Source: UBA9959 sp035353595 (lineage in GTDB: Bacteria > Elusimicrobiota > Elusimicrobia > Elusimicrobiales > UBA9959). From it: a stretch of DNA of 64,000 nucleotides. The position numbers were made by a program, and so were the translations under genes. A model generated the notes under the pieces. The model was not told the origin of the DNA. It searched no databases and saw only the letters and a list, made by a program, of their open reading frames with translations. Shown in pieces: positions 43,772 through 52,017 of this stretch. The stretch spans positions 1 to 64,000 of the forward strand of contig DAOPZW010000001.1 in NCBI GenBank assembly GCA_035353595.1, given 5' to 3'. The first letter of the stretch is position 1, and each line of letters opens with the position of its first letter.

Positions 43772-44436
43772 GGGTTCTCGATGGCCCCGTCTTTCATGCT
43801 GATTATGCGCGAAGCCTGTTTGGCCAGGCCCTGGTCGTGCGTGACCATGATTATCGTAAGCCCGGAAGCGTTCAGTTCCTTGAGCAGCGCCATCACTTCC
43901 AGCCCGGTGCGCGAATCCAGATTGCCGGTGGGCTCGTCGGCCAGCAGCAGGCCGGGGTTATTGGCCAGCGCCCGGGCCATGCCCACGCGCTGGCGCTCGC
44001 CGCCGGAAAGTTCCAGCGGGCTGTGCTCGGCCTTGTCTTTAAGCCCCACGCGTTCCAGCAGCGCGCGGGCGCGGGTTTCGCTCTCGTCGGAAGCGGCGCC
44101 CAGGTAGAGCATGGGCAGGCGCACATTGTCCAGCGCCGTGAAGCGCGGCAGCAGATTGAAGGACTGGAAGATGAAGCCCACCTCGGAAAGGCGCAGCGCG
44201 GAGCGCTCGGAGTCGGAGAAAGAACCGACATTTCGGTCCCGGAAAAAATAGTGGCCCGCGCTGGGTTTGTCCAGGAACCCCAGGATATTCAACAGCGTGG
44301 ATTTGCCGCAGCCCGACGGCCCCGTGACGGCCACGAATTCGCCGGCCTTGATGGAAAGGTCCAGCCCTATCAGGGCCTGGAAACCGTGCAGCCGCTTGAG
44401 CTGGTAGGTTTTTTGGAGGTTCTCGCACTTGATCAC
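43768..44436 (-). CDS. ABC transporter ATPase (MacB/LolD class)
   Basis: 222 residues. Walker A GPSGCGKSTLL (about 38-48), Q-loop FIFQSFNLLPR, ABC signature LSGGERQRVGMARAL, Walker B LLLADEPTGNLD and H-loop VTHD. These match the MacB/LolD subfamily that drives mechanotransmission permeases rather than import. It is encoded 13 bases after the adaptor gene and overlaps the permease gene. Confidence 0.94.
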   Translation of the reverse strand: MIKCENLQKTYQLKRLHGFQALIGLDLSIKAGEFVAVTGPSGCGKSTLLNILGFLDKPSAGHYFFRDRNVGSFSDSERSALRLSEVGFIFQSFNLLPRFTALDNVRLPMLYLGAASDESETRARALLERVGLKDKAEHSPLELSGGERQRVGMARALANNPGLLLADEPTGNLDSRTGLEVMALLKELNASGLTIIMVTHDQGLAKQASRIISMKDGAIENP

Positions 44437-44449
44437 GGTGGCTCCGGTG

Positions 44450-45451
44450 CTATTTGCCCGCAGGGGGTGAAGCCGGGCTGCCTGAGGCGCCGCCGGCGGC
44501 GGAACCGGCGGGCTTGGGGGCGTCGTCGGCCTCTATGTTCAGCGGCTTGTCGGCGTAAACGGTGTCGCCTTCTTTAAGCCCCGAGAGCACTTCCACTTCC
44601 GTCTCGTTGCGCAGACCGGTCTTAATGTCTGCTTTCCTGGATTTGCCGCCGGGTACGTACAGGTAGGCGAATTGCCTCCCCTTTTCCTCGAAAAGTCCGG
44701 AAACAGGCATTACCAGCGTGCCGCGCCGGGAGTCCATCACGGCTTCTATGCGCGAAGTCATGCCGGATTTAACCCTGGCCAAATTCTTCTGGTCTATGCC
44801 TATTTCCACTTTGAAGCTCTTGGTGCTGCCGCGGCTGGATTCCGCCTGGGGGGAGATCAGCGTGATCCTGCCGCTCAGCGGCAGGGCGGGCAGCGCGTCT
44901 ATGGTCACTTTTACCGGCAGGCCGGCGCGCAGCTTCATAACTTCCATCTCGCTGACGTTGAGCCCCACCACCAGCGAGGTGAAATCACCCACCTGCATCA
45001 GGCAGGCCGGGCTGCCGTCGGCCAGGCCGCTGATGCGCTGGTCGATCTTGACTATGCCGCCGGAACCCGAGTTGCCGGAACAGGTCAGCACGGTGCCGCT
45101 GATGGGCGCGGCCACGTCCACCGGCACGTATTTATCCGAATCGGTCTGGCCGGGCTGCACCACGGCCAGCTTGTCGCCCTTCTTTACGGTGTCGCCTTCG
45201 CGGGCCAGCACCGCGGTCACGCGGCCGCCTACGCGCGAATATACTTCTATCACGTCCCTGGGGCGCACGTCGCCTATGTCCTGGAACTTGACCGCGATAT
45301 CGCCTTTGGTCACGGTCACCTTTTCTATTTCGCCTTCCACCAGCGAAGTGTTCTTGTAGGCGCGGTAGCCCCACCAGCCGCCGCCGCCCAGCACGGCCAG
45401 GAGCCCGCCGTAGATGAAAATTTTCCGCAGTAAGTGTTTAAGTGTTTTCAT
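44450..45451 (-). CDS. HlyD/MacA-type periplasmic adaptor
   Basis: 333 residues. One N-terminal span (about 12-30). The split lipoyl domain (GGRVTAVLAREGDTVKKGDK and APISGTVLTCSGNSG) encloses an unusually short hairpin. Beta-barrel (GLPVKVTIDALPALPLSGRI) and membrane-proximal domains follow, then a Pro/Ala/Gly-rich tail (KPAGSAAGGASGSPASPPAG). It links the MacB-type permease to the TolC-family outer-membrane channel. The gap to the TolC gene is 15 bases. Confidence 0.9.
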   Translation of the reverse strand: MKTLKHLLRKIFIYGGLLAVLGGGGWWGYRAYKNTSLVEGEIEKVTVTKGDIAVKFQDIGDVRPRDVIEVYSRVGGRVTAVLAREGDTVKKGDKLAVVQPGQTDSDKYVPVDVAAPISGTVLTCSGNSGSGGIVKIDQRISGLADGSPACLMQVGDFTSLVVGLNVSEMEVMKLRAGLPVKVTIDALPALPLSGRITLISPQAESSRGSTKSFKVEIGIDQKNLARVKSGMTSRIEAVMDSRRGTLVMPVSGLFEEKGRQFAYLYVPGGKSRKADIKTGLRNETEVEVLSGLKEGDTVYADKPLNIEADDAPKPAGSAAGGASGSPASPPAGK

Positions 45452-45466
45452 AAGCGGCGCGGCGCC

Positions 45467-46744
45467 TCAACGCCAGATCTTCCTGCCCACGGTCTTGTCA
45501 TAAGAAATGCGGTCGAGCAGCAGGTCGAAGAACGAATTGGCCAGGCTGTTCTGCGCGCTCAGTTCGTCGGACTGCGCGTCGTTGAGCTCGATGATGCCGG
45601 CCCGGCCCTGGGAATACTTTTCTTTTACTATGGCGAGGTTCTCCGCCGAGATCTCGGCCTGCATTTTGGCTACTTCATAGCTTTTAAGCGCCAGCGCCCG
45701 GGAATGCCAGGCCGAAATTATTTCTTTTTTTGCGGCCAGCTCGTCGGAGAGCAGCGACCGCTGCGAACGCGCCAGCTCGATCTCGGCCGACAAATTCGAA
45801 TTGTTGACGCCCAGGGTGCCCACGCCCAGGGGCAGGGACAGGCTGACGCCGGCGGAGTAGGAGTGGTTCAGCGCGCCGGGCGCCGGGTCGCCCAGGCCCA
45901 GCAGGCCCTGGCGGCTGTAGGAAGCGTCCGCCGATAAGTTCGGCAGCCAGCCGATGCGGGCTTCCTTGCGGGCTATTTTTTTTTGCTCCAGGGAAAGCCG
46001 CGCCTGGCGCAGGTCCGGCCTGTTGGCCAGCGCATAGGCCAGGTCCGCGGACAGGTCCGGCATGCCGAGGTCGGAAACCCCGGTCACTTCGGCCAGCAGG
46101 GCTTCTTCGTCGGGCTGGCGGTAGACCAGTGTGTTGAAGGCCATCTCCGAGTTGCGGCAGCTCTCGGCGTAACTCATTTCGCTGAGCTGGCTGGAGCGGA
46201 AATTCAGTTCGCTCTTGAGCACGTCGGAATAGCTCTTGAGCCCGTCCTTGTAATAGGCCTGGGCTTTCCTGAACTGCTCCTCGTAGGCGGCCAGGCTGGC
46301 CTGCGCCACTTTCCTGAGCTGGCGCTTGCGGAGCACGTCGTAATAAGTGTTGAGGGCGCTGATGGTCAGGTCCTGCCGGGCGGAGAACAGCGCCAGTTCC
46401 GTGCTGTCTCGGCCCAGGCGCGCCGAGTCCAGCCCCAGCTTGTCCTTGAAATTATTGAACAGGTTCAGCGAGGCCGACAGCCCGGCCGTAGTGTTGTTTT
46501 TAGCGAAGGCCAGCCGGGGGGAACGCGACGAGCTGTAGAAGGTGTTGGCGGCGCTGACCGAGACCGAGGGCAGGTAGAAGGAAGCCAGGGAATACAGGTA
46601 GCCGCTGCGGGAAAGCTCCAGGCTTTCCTCGGCCTGTTTGAGCGTATGCGAAACCGCGAAGACCTCGGCCAGGTAGCTGTCCAGCGTCCAGGAGGCGGCG
46701 CTGGCCGCCTGGCTGAACGCGAGGAGCAGGACGAGGATCTTCAT
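45467..46744 (-). CDS. TolC-family outer-membrane efflux protein
   Basis: 425 residues with a signal peptide (about 1-16, LLLAFSQAASA). Two outer-membrane-efflux repeats show the typical alternation of long helices (SLELSRSGYLYSLASFYLPS; RPDLRQARLSLEQKKIARKE; EISAENLAIVKEKYSQGRAG) and strands. It forms the exit duct of the tripartite pump encoded downstream in the same operon. It begins six bases after the aminotransferase stop. Confidence 0.92.
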   Translation of the reverse strand: MKILVLLLAFSQAASAASWTLDSYLAEVFAVSHTLKQAEESLELSRSGYLYSLASFYLPSVSVSAANTFYSSSRSPRLAFAKNNTTAGLSASLNLFNNFKDKLGLDSARLGRDSTELALFSARQDLTISALNTYYDVLRKRQLRKVAQASLAAYEEQFRKAQAYYKDGLKSYSDVLKSELNFRSSQLSEMSYAESCRNSEMAFNTLVYRQPDEEALLAEVTGVSDLGMPDLSADLAYALANRPDLRQARLSLEQKKIARKEARIGWLPNLSADASYSRQGLLGLGDPAPGALNHSYSAGVSLSLPLGVGTLGVNNSNLSAEIELARSQRSLLSDELAAKKEIISAWHSRALALKSYEVAKMQAEISAENLAIVKEKYSQGRAGIIELNDAQSDELSAQNSLANSFFDLLLDRISYDKTVGRKIWR

Positions 46745-46750
46745 TTGCGG

Positions 46751-48181
46751 CTATTTGCCCTTAAGTTTCGCCGTATAGGCCGCGTGGAATTTCTTCATCT
46801 CCGCCACCAGCTGCTTGATCTCGTCTTTGGGCGGCAGGAAAGTGGTGCGGAAGTGCAGCGTGCCCGGCCGCTGGCCGAAGCCCGAGCCCGGCACCACGCA
46901 GATGCCGGTGGCCTCCAGCAGCTCCAGGCAGTAGTCGCCGTCGCGGCCGGCCTCGTAGGCCGCCCGCTCTTCGGCGGTCATCGCGTCGGGGTTCACGCCG
47001 GAGGCGTGCGGCAGGTCGAATTTTACGAAAGCGTACATGGCGCCTTCCGGAATGTTCGTGGTCATGCCGGGGATCTCGTTCAGGCCGCGGCCCAGGATCT
47101 CCGCTTTCTCCCTGAGGTCGCTGAGGATGGCGGAGCGCTCGGCCGTGTAGAGCGAATAGCTGGCTTCGCCCTTGACCGGCGGCGCCACCATCAGGCCGGT
47201 AACCACCTGGCCGTCCACGTTGGAGCACAGGCCGATGGACTGCAGCTTGATCATCTCCGCGTAAACATCGTCGGGCATGTTCCGGATCTCCAGGTAGCCG
47301 CCGCGGTGGCCGCATTCGCCCAGGAAACCTTTCGACACGGAGTGGAAGCTGAACAGCGTCACTTCGGTTTCGCCCATGTCGTGCATGACCTTGGCGAAGG
47401 AATGGAATTTCAGCTTGTCGGAATAGATGTTCTCCTGGTACACCTCGTCGGCCAGGATGGCCAGCCCGTTCCTCTTGGCGAAGCCGATTATCATCTTGAT
47501 GTTCTCGCGGGACAGCACCGCGCCGGTGGGGTTGCCGGGGTTGATGACGGCGATGGCCACGGGGTTGATGCCGCTTTCGCGGCCGGCGGCCAGGCTGGAT
47601 TCCAGCTCGCTCTCGTCGAGCTGCCAGTGCTTGGCCTCGTCGAGGAAATAATTTATCTGCCTGGCGCCGTACAGCTCTATGGTGGCGCTGTACAGCGGGT
47701 ACTGGGGGATGGGGATCATGAACCCGTCGTTGCTGCCCTTGATGAGCAGCGTGAACGCCGCCTGCACGCCCTTGCTGGCGCCGTCGGTGAGCAGGATGCG
47801 GTCCGGGTCGGCCGGGATGCCGTCGCGCCGGGTTATGAACTCCGCCACCGCGCGGCGGAAGAACGGTATGCCGGCGCTCTGGGTGTACGCCCCGGTGCCG
47901 CTGGGGTTATTCGCCAGTATGGTTTTGGCCCGGGCTATGGCGTCGGCCGGAAAAAGCTTCGCGGCTTCGGGCATTTCCAGCAGGGCCGGGTATTCCAGCA
48001 GGCTCAACACCTGGCGCACGAAAGTTATGGGCTTCTGCTTGAGCGCCTGCGGGTTGCCGATATTGCAGTAAATTATTTTACGACCCTGGGCTTCCAGCTG
48101 GTTGGCCCGGGCAACAATTTTGCCCCTTACGGCATAATGGGCTTTGCGGAGTTTTGGATTGACATCGTTGAGTTTTACCAT
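46751..48181 (-). CDS. Class I aminotransferase, alanine-aminotransferase-like
   Basis: 476 residues. N-terminal NPKLRKAHYAVRGKIVARAN and CNIGNPQALKQKPITFVRQV are characteristic of the eukaryotic-type alanine aminotransferase (GPT/ALT) branch. PLP-binding features: NPGNPTGAVLSRENI and the Schiff-base Lys in FHSVSKGFLGECGHRGGY. It should interconvert pyruvate/glutamate and alanine/2-oxoglutarate. It is the first gene of the operon with the export pump, an unexplained pairing. A -10 box TATAAT lies seven bases before the ATG, so a leaderless start is possible. Confidence 0.9.
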   Translation of the reverse strand: MVKLNDVNPKLRKAHYAVRGKIVARANQLEAQGRKIIYCNIGNPQALKQKPITFVRQVLSLLEYPALLEMPEAAKLFPADAIARAKTILANNPSGTGAYTQSAGIPFFRRAVAEFITRRDGIPADPDRILLTDGASKGVQAAFTLLIKGSNDGFMIPIPQYPLYSATIELYGARQINYFLDEAKHWQLDESELESSLAAGRESGINPVAIAVINPGNPTGAVLSRENIKMIIGFAKRNGLAILADEVYQENIYSDKLKFHSFAKVMHDMGETEVTLFSFHSVSKGFLGECGHRGGYLEIRNMPDDVYAEMIKLQSIGLCSNVDGQVVTGLMVAPPVKGEASYSLYTAERSAILSDLREKAEILGRGLNEIPGMTTNIPEGAMYAFVKFDLPHASGVNPDAMTAEERAAYEAGRDGDYCLELLEATGICVVPGSGFGQRPGTLHFRTTFLPPKDEIKQLVAEMKKFHAAYTAKLKGK

Positions 48182-48188
48182 AGCTTAA

Positions 48189-48194
48189 ATTATA
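48189..48194 (-). promoter_or_regulatory. -10 box close to the aminotransferase ATG
   Basis: TATAAT on the minus strand; the ATG (48181) begins at the eighth base after it and no Shine-Dalgarno is present. No convincing -35 at 16-18 bp, so this is weaker than the other leaderless candidates. Confidence 0.45.
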
Positions 48195-48256
48195 TAAATA
48201 TTAGCGGGCCTCCGATTCGCCGGAAAGATTAGGTAAAATAAACGGGGCAGGAAAAT

Positions 48257-49195
48257 ATGCATATCATCAGCGCCTCCAGGCGCACCGACATCCCCCATTA
48301 CTACGCCCCGTGGTTCCGGGCCCGGCGGCGGGCCGGGTTCGCCGATTACCGTACGGTGTTCGGCGGCGGCAGCAAGGGGTATTTCCGGGCTTCGCTCAGG
48401 CCGGAGGAGGTAATAGGCTATTTGTTCTGGACCAAGTTCGCGGGGCCTTTCCACGGCGAGCTGGCGGCGCTGCGGGCGGAGAACCTGCCTTATGTTTTTC
48501 AGTACACCATCACCGGCTACGGCCGGGAAATCGAGCCTGGCATCCCGGACCGCGAGGCGGCCATAGCGGATTTCCTGGCCGTGGAAAAAACTTTGCCGGG
48601 CCCCGCCGCCATACAGTGGCGCTACGACCCGGTGCTGATCTCCGACAAGACCTACGGCCACGCCTGGCACCGGGAAAATTTCAGGCAGATAGCCGCGCGC
48701 CTGGCCGGCCATACCCGCGTGGTGAACGTGAGCTTTACCGAGCCTTACCGCAAAGCCGTAGGCAAAGTGCCGGCCGGGCATAATATCCTGTGGCGCCAGA
48801 GCCCCGGGCAGTGCGAGGGGCTGGCTTTGAAACACCCGCAACTGCGCGCGGTGGGCGAGCCGGAGACGGCGCTGCTGCACGAGCTGGCCGCCATCGCCGG
48901 CGCCTGCGGCATACAGCTGCGCGTCTGCTGCAATAAAGAATACGCCTATGAATTTCCCCGGGCGCAATGCTGCGGCCCCGAACTGTTCGCCCCTTACGGG
49001 CCGGTGCTGGAGCTGCAGGTCACCGGCCTGCCGCAGGGCCCTTCGCGCGAAAGCTGCCGCTGCCTGAAAACCGTGGATATAGGCATGTCCGACACCTGCC
49101 CGGCCGGCTGCTTCTACTGTTATGTAACCACCACCGCACAGCAGGCCGCCAAGAATTTTGAGAACCACGACCCGGGCGCGGCGCGGCTGCGGTAG
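48257..49195 (+). CDS. DUF1848-family protein (putative Fe-S enzyme)
   Basis: 312 residues. It opens with the family hallmark MHIISASRRTDIPHYYAPWF and contains VFGGGSKGYFRASLRPEEVI and WRYDPVLISDKTYGHAWHRE. It ends with a cysteine motif SDTCPAGCFYCYV (CxxxCxxC arrangement at the C-terminus) after CRCLKTVDIG, suggesting an iron-sulfur cluster. The family is uncharacterised biochemically and loosely related to radical-SAM/SPL-type barrels. ATG follows GGCAGGAAAAT. It is divergent from the aminotransferase operon. Confidence 0.85.
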   Translation: MHIISASRRTDIPHYYAPWFRARRRAGFADYRTVFGGGSKGYFRASLRPEEVIGYLFWTKFAGPFHGELAALRAENLPYVFQYTITGYGREIEPGIPDREAAIADFLAVEKTLPGPAAIQWRYDPVLISDKTYGHAWHRENFRQIAARLAGHTRVVNVSFTEPYRKAVGKVPAGHNILWRQSPGQCEGLALKHPQLRAVGEPETALLHELAAIAGACGIQLRVCCNKEYAYEFPRAQCCGPELFAPYGPVLELQVTGLPQGPSRESCRCLKTVDIGMSDTCPAGCFYCYVTTTAQQAAKNFENHDPGAARLR

Positions 49196-49373
49196 CGGCT
49201 GCAGTCCGGTAAAAACATTCCGCCTGCCCGTGAGCTCTGCGAAAAACCGCAAAACCGCCTTTCCCGCGACGGTAATTTCGGCCGGTCCGGCTGCGTTCTG
49301 CTGCGAAGGCTTGTTCCCGGGCAGGGTTCCAATGGGGCAAAAGATTTAGCCCGGCGTATCCGGGGACAGCGGA

Positions 49374-50312
49374 CTATTTCAATAAACCATAGGCGCCGAT
49401 AATCCCATATAGTTCTTGCGCATATATCTCATTGGCGAGAGCTGAAGGGTGCTGGTCTAAAGGGTGCAGGTAAAATTTTCTTTTTGAAGTATGCATTATG
49501 CCGGCTTTTTTATAATAGACGGCGGGGTTGGCTTTTGCTGTTTCCATAAAAAGATCAGCATGCTCTTTTCCCTGAGTTAAGGTGTATATCAGGATTTTAA
49601 AACCGGACCTTTTCGCAAGTTCCTCGAGCTTCTTCAATGGTTGTCTGACAAAATCTATGTTCTTTAATCTTTTATTGTTCATTAACTCTTCGTATTTTCC
49701 GCCACTGTGTTTTATTCCCAGTTCGTTGACTAAAGTTGAAAATTCCACGCTTTCATCGTCATTTCCCAGGAAGGCTATTATGACCAGATCCGGGCGGTAT
49801 TTTAAAGCTTTTTCTTTAAAACGTTCAATTTCCTGCGCAGTATTCATTCCCGGAACGCCAAAATTCAAAACCTCAAAATGTTTCCCGGCGATTTCCTTGT
49901 TCAACATCTTTTCTAACTGGAAACTAAACGTTTCCTCTAAATTCAAGCCCACGCCAAAAGCAAAAGAATCGCCTAATACAGCCACTCTATAAACATTATC
50001 GGGTTTATTGACGGTATATTCTCTACCCCTGAAACCGTCGGAGTTTATCCTGATAAGATAAGGGTCCAGGCCTTCCACGCCGGATACAGGCGTAACTTCA
50101 CAATTCGCAATAAGCTTCCATCCTTTTCCGCAAATATATTCCCATGAGGGTTGGATCGCTTGCCGGGGCCCTGCTGCGAAATATGACCGCGCCTTTGCGG
50201 CTGCCTCCTTGATCTCCGCCGATCTGAAAGAAATGAAAAATATTAAAAACAACCAGGCCGATATAATGATCAGCCAGGAGCACACTAGAGCGGTTTTATT
50301 CCTGGGCGTCAT
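49374..50312 (-). CDS. Membrane-anchored SGNH/GDSL-type hydrolase
   Basis: 312 residues. One N-terminal span (about 9-30, VCSWLIIISAWLFLIFFISF). SGNH block I is VAVLGDSFAFGVGLNLEETF (nucleophile Ser about 119), Asn-containing block III LVIIAFLGNDDES, and block V near the end in HPLDQHPSALANEIYAQELY (Asp/His). Members are lipases, esterases or deacetylases, often on cell-surface polysaccharide. Base composition is clearly more AT-rich than the flanking genes, which suggests horizontal acquisition. Confidence 0.8.
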   Translation of the reverse strand: MTPRNKTALVCSWLIIISAWLFLIFFISFRSAEIKEAAAKARSYFAAGPRQAIQPSWEYICGKGWKLIANCEVTPVSGVEGLDPYLIRINSDGFRGREYTVNKPDNVYRVAVLGDSFAFGVGLNLEETFSFQLEKMLNKEIAGKHFEVLNFGVPGMNTAQEIERFKEKALKYRPDLVIIAFLGNDDESVEFSTLVNELGIKHSGGKYEELMNNKRLKNIDFVRQPLKKLEELAKRSGFKILIYTLTQGKEHADLFMETAKANPAVYYKKAGIMHTSKRKFYLHPLDQHPSALANEIYAQELYGIIGAYGLLK

Positions 50313-50666
50313 AACCTGTTATATCCTCTTGCCGTAAGAACACCGTTATCCTGCCGGATCAGCTCAACTGGCGGGCTTGCGCAAACCGGTGTCCGGGCGG
50401 AAGCCGCCCGGCCCCCGGCCGCCGCGGCGGATTTAATTTTTTTCGGGAAAAACGCCGAGTTTTTGTTATTATAGCTAAATTAGACGGAGGCGCAGTCTTT
50501 CTGAAATTGCAGCCGGGATATAAGGAAGGTTCATTGTAAGGACCGCCACCCGGGCAAGCGCAGGGCAGCTTAATATCCGCCGCGCGTTTCCGGCCGGCTA
50601 ACGGCATAACCCGGGGCCGGTTTTGTTTCGGCCGGGTCTCTAAGTTGCGTAAAATATCTTCTCTGA
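50313..50666. other. 354-bp intergenic region with promoter-like element
   Basis: A divergent region between the hydrolase and epimerase genes. At 50448-50473 the sequence AAAAACGCCGAGTTTTTGTT continues into ATTATA. It closely matches 51951-51977 upstream of the GapN-like gene, in both cases after a GC-rich then T-rich run. No open frame with a good start is seen. Confidence 0.35.
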
Positions 50667-51761
50667 ATGACCGGCCAAAAAATGAAAACAAGTTCACGCG
50701 CGAACCGCGAGCCCGGGGTTGAAAAACGATCCCGGTTGCGCGCGCTCCTGCTGGGCGGCTCGGGCCTGCTGAGCGGCGCCGCCCGCGAAGCCTTCCTGGC
50801 CGCCGGGCATGAGGTGACCGTGCTTTCGCGCGGCACGGCGGAACTGCCGGCCCATCCCGGCCTGCGCCGCCTGCGCGCCGACCGTCATGACGGGGGAGCG
50901 CTGGGCGCGGCCCTGCGGGGGCAGCGCTTCGACTTTACCGCCGACTTCCTGGCCTATGACGCCGCCGATATAGAGCGGCTGCTGGCCGCGCCAGGCTTCG
51001 TGCCGGGCCGGCTGGTTATGATCTCGAGCGGCCAGGTTTACCTGGTAGGCGAAGGGGCGCGCCCGCCCTACAGGGAAGCGGACGCCGCGCTGCCGGCCGT
51101 GCGCGAGCCCGCGCCCGGCACCAGGGACTGGCGCGAGTGGGCCTACGGCATGGGCAAGCGGGCCGCCGAGGCGGCGCTCGCGCGCGGCTTCGCGGCCCGC
51201 GGCGTCCCGTCACTGGCCCTGCGGCTGCCGGTGGTGCAGGGAGAGGCCGACGGGCAGGCTTCGCGGCGGCTCTGGGCCTGGCTGGAGCGTATGCGGGACG
51301 GCGGCCCGGTGCTGCTCCCCGACGGGGGAACGCAGCAGGTCCGCTTCATTTACGCCGGAGATGTGGCCGCCGCCCTGTTGCGCCTGGCCGTCATGCCGGA
51401 GTGGCCGGCCGCGCCGGCCCTCAACCTGGCTCAGCCCGGCGAGAACACGCTGAAGGAATTTCTGGAACTTGCGGCCGCCGGCGCCGGGCTGCATCCGCGC
51501 TTTGTTCCCGTGCCGGCGGCGGCGCTGGAGGCCGCGGGCCTGGCCGAGACCTGCGCGCCCTACTGGGGGCGCTGGTGCTCGCGCCCCGACCCTTCAGCTG
51601 GCTTCGCGGCGCTGGGCCTGCGCACCAGGGGCCCGGCAGAATACCTGCCGGCGGTGGTGCGGGCGCACCTGCAGGCTCTGCCCGCTCTTTCCCACCCGGG
51701 TTATGCGCTCCGCGCGCAGGAACTGGCCCTGGCCGCCCGCCTGCCCGGCGGCGTTGACTGA
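50667..51761 (+). CDS. NAD-dependent epimerase/dehydratase (atypical SDR)
   Basis: 364 residues. Rossmann start RALLLGGSGLLSGAAREAFL (GxSGxxSG variant of the glycine motif, about 25-45). DFTADFLAYDAADIERLL and RLVMISSGQVYLVGEG follow, then an active-site-like YGMGKRAAE (YxxxK, about 155). FIYAGDVAAALLRLA near 235 is typical of extended SDRs. Likely acts on a nucleotide sugar or related substrate. The ATG at 50667 has no strong Shine-Dalgarno; ATG five codons downstream is an alternative. Confidence 0.83.
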   Translation: MTGQKMKTSSRANREPGVEKRSRLRALLLGGSGLLSGAAREAFLAAGHEVTVLSRGTAELPAHPGLRRLRADRHDGGALGAALRGQRFDFTADFLAYDAADIERLLAAPGFVPGRLVMISSGQVYLVGEGARPPYREADAALPAVREPAPGTRDWREWAYGMGKRAAEAALARGFAARGVPSLALRLPVVQGEADGQASRRLWAWLERMRDGGPVLLPDGGTQQVRFIYAGDVAAALLRLAVMPEWPAAPALNLAQPGENTLKEFLELAAAGAGLHPRFVPVPAAALEAAGLAETCAPYWGRWCSRPDPSAGFAALGLRTRGPAEYLPAVVRAHLQALPALSHPGYALRAQELALAARLPGGVD

Positions 51762-52017
51762 CGCTCCTGCGCCGGGCCGCTCACAAAATTCGTGTCCCCG
51801 TCTGTCCGGCGGCGTCCGGAACTTAAAACAGGAACAGCAGCGTCTTTTCTGTGATGCGGATCTATGTCCTTCCTTCCCGGCTGGTCTGCCTGATCTTTGC
51901 CGTATTGCCGGCAGCTGTCGCCCCGGGCGGCCGCCACGGCATATTTTTCAAAAAAACCGCCAACTTTTTGTTATCATACCTTTCAGCCGCCGCCCCTGCC
52001 GCGGCGAGGAGGGCCAT

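Noticed and set aside
45983..48232. 749-codon frame antisense to the TolC and aminotransferase genes
   Set aside because: Spans two real genes on the other strand with full family motifs; composition is typical of a shadow frame.
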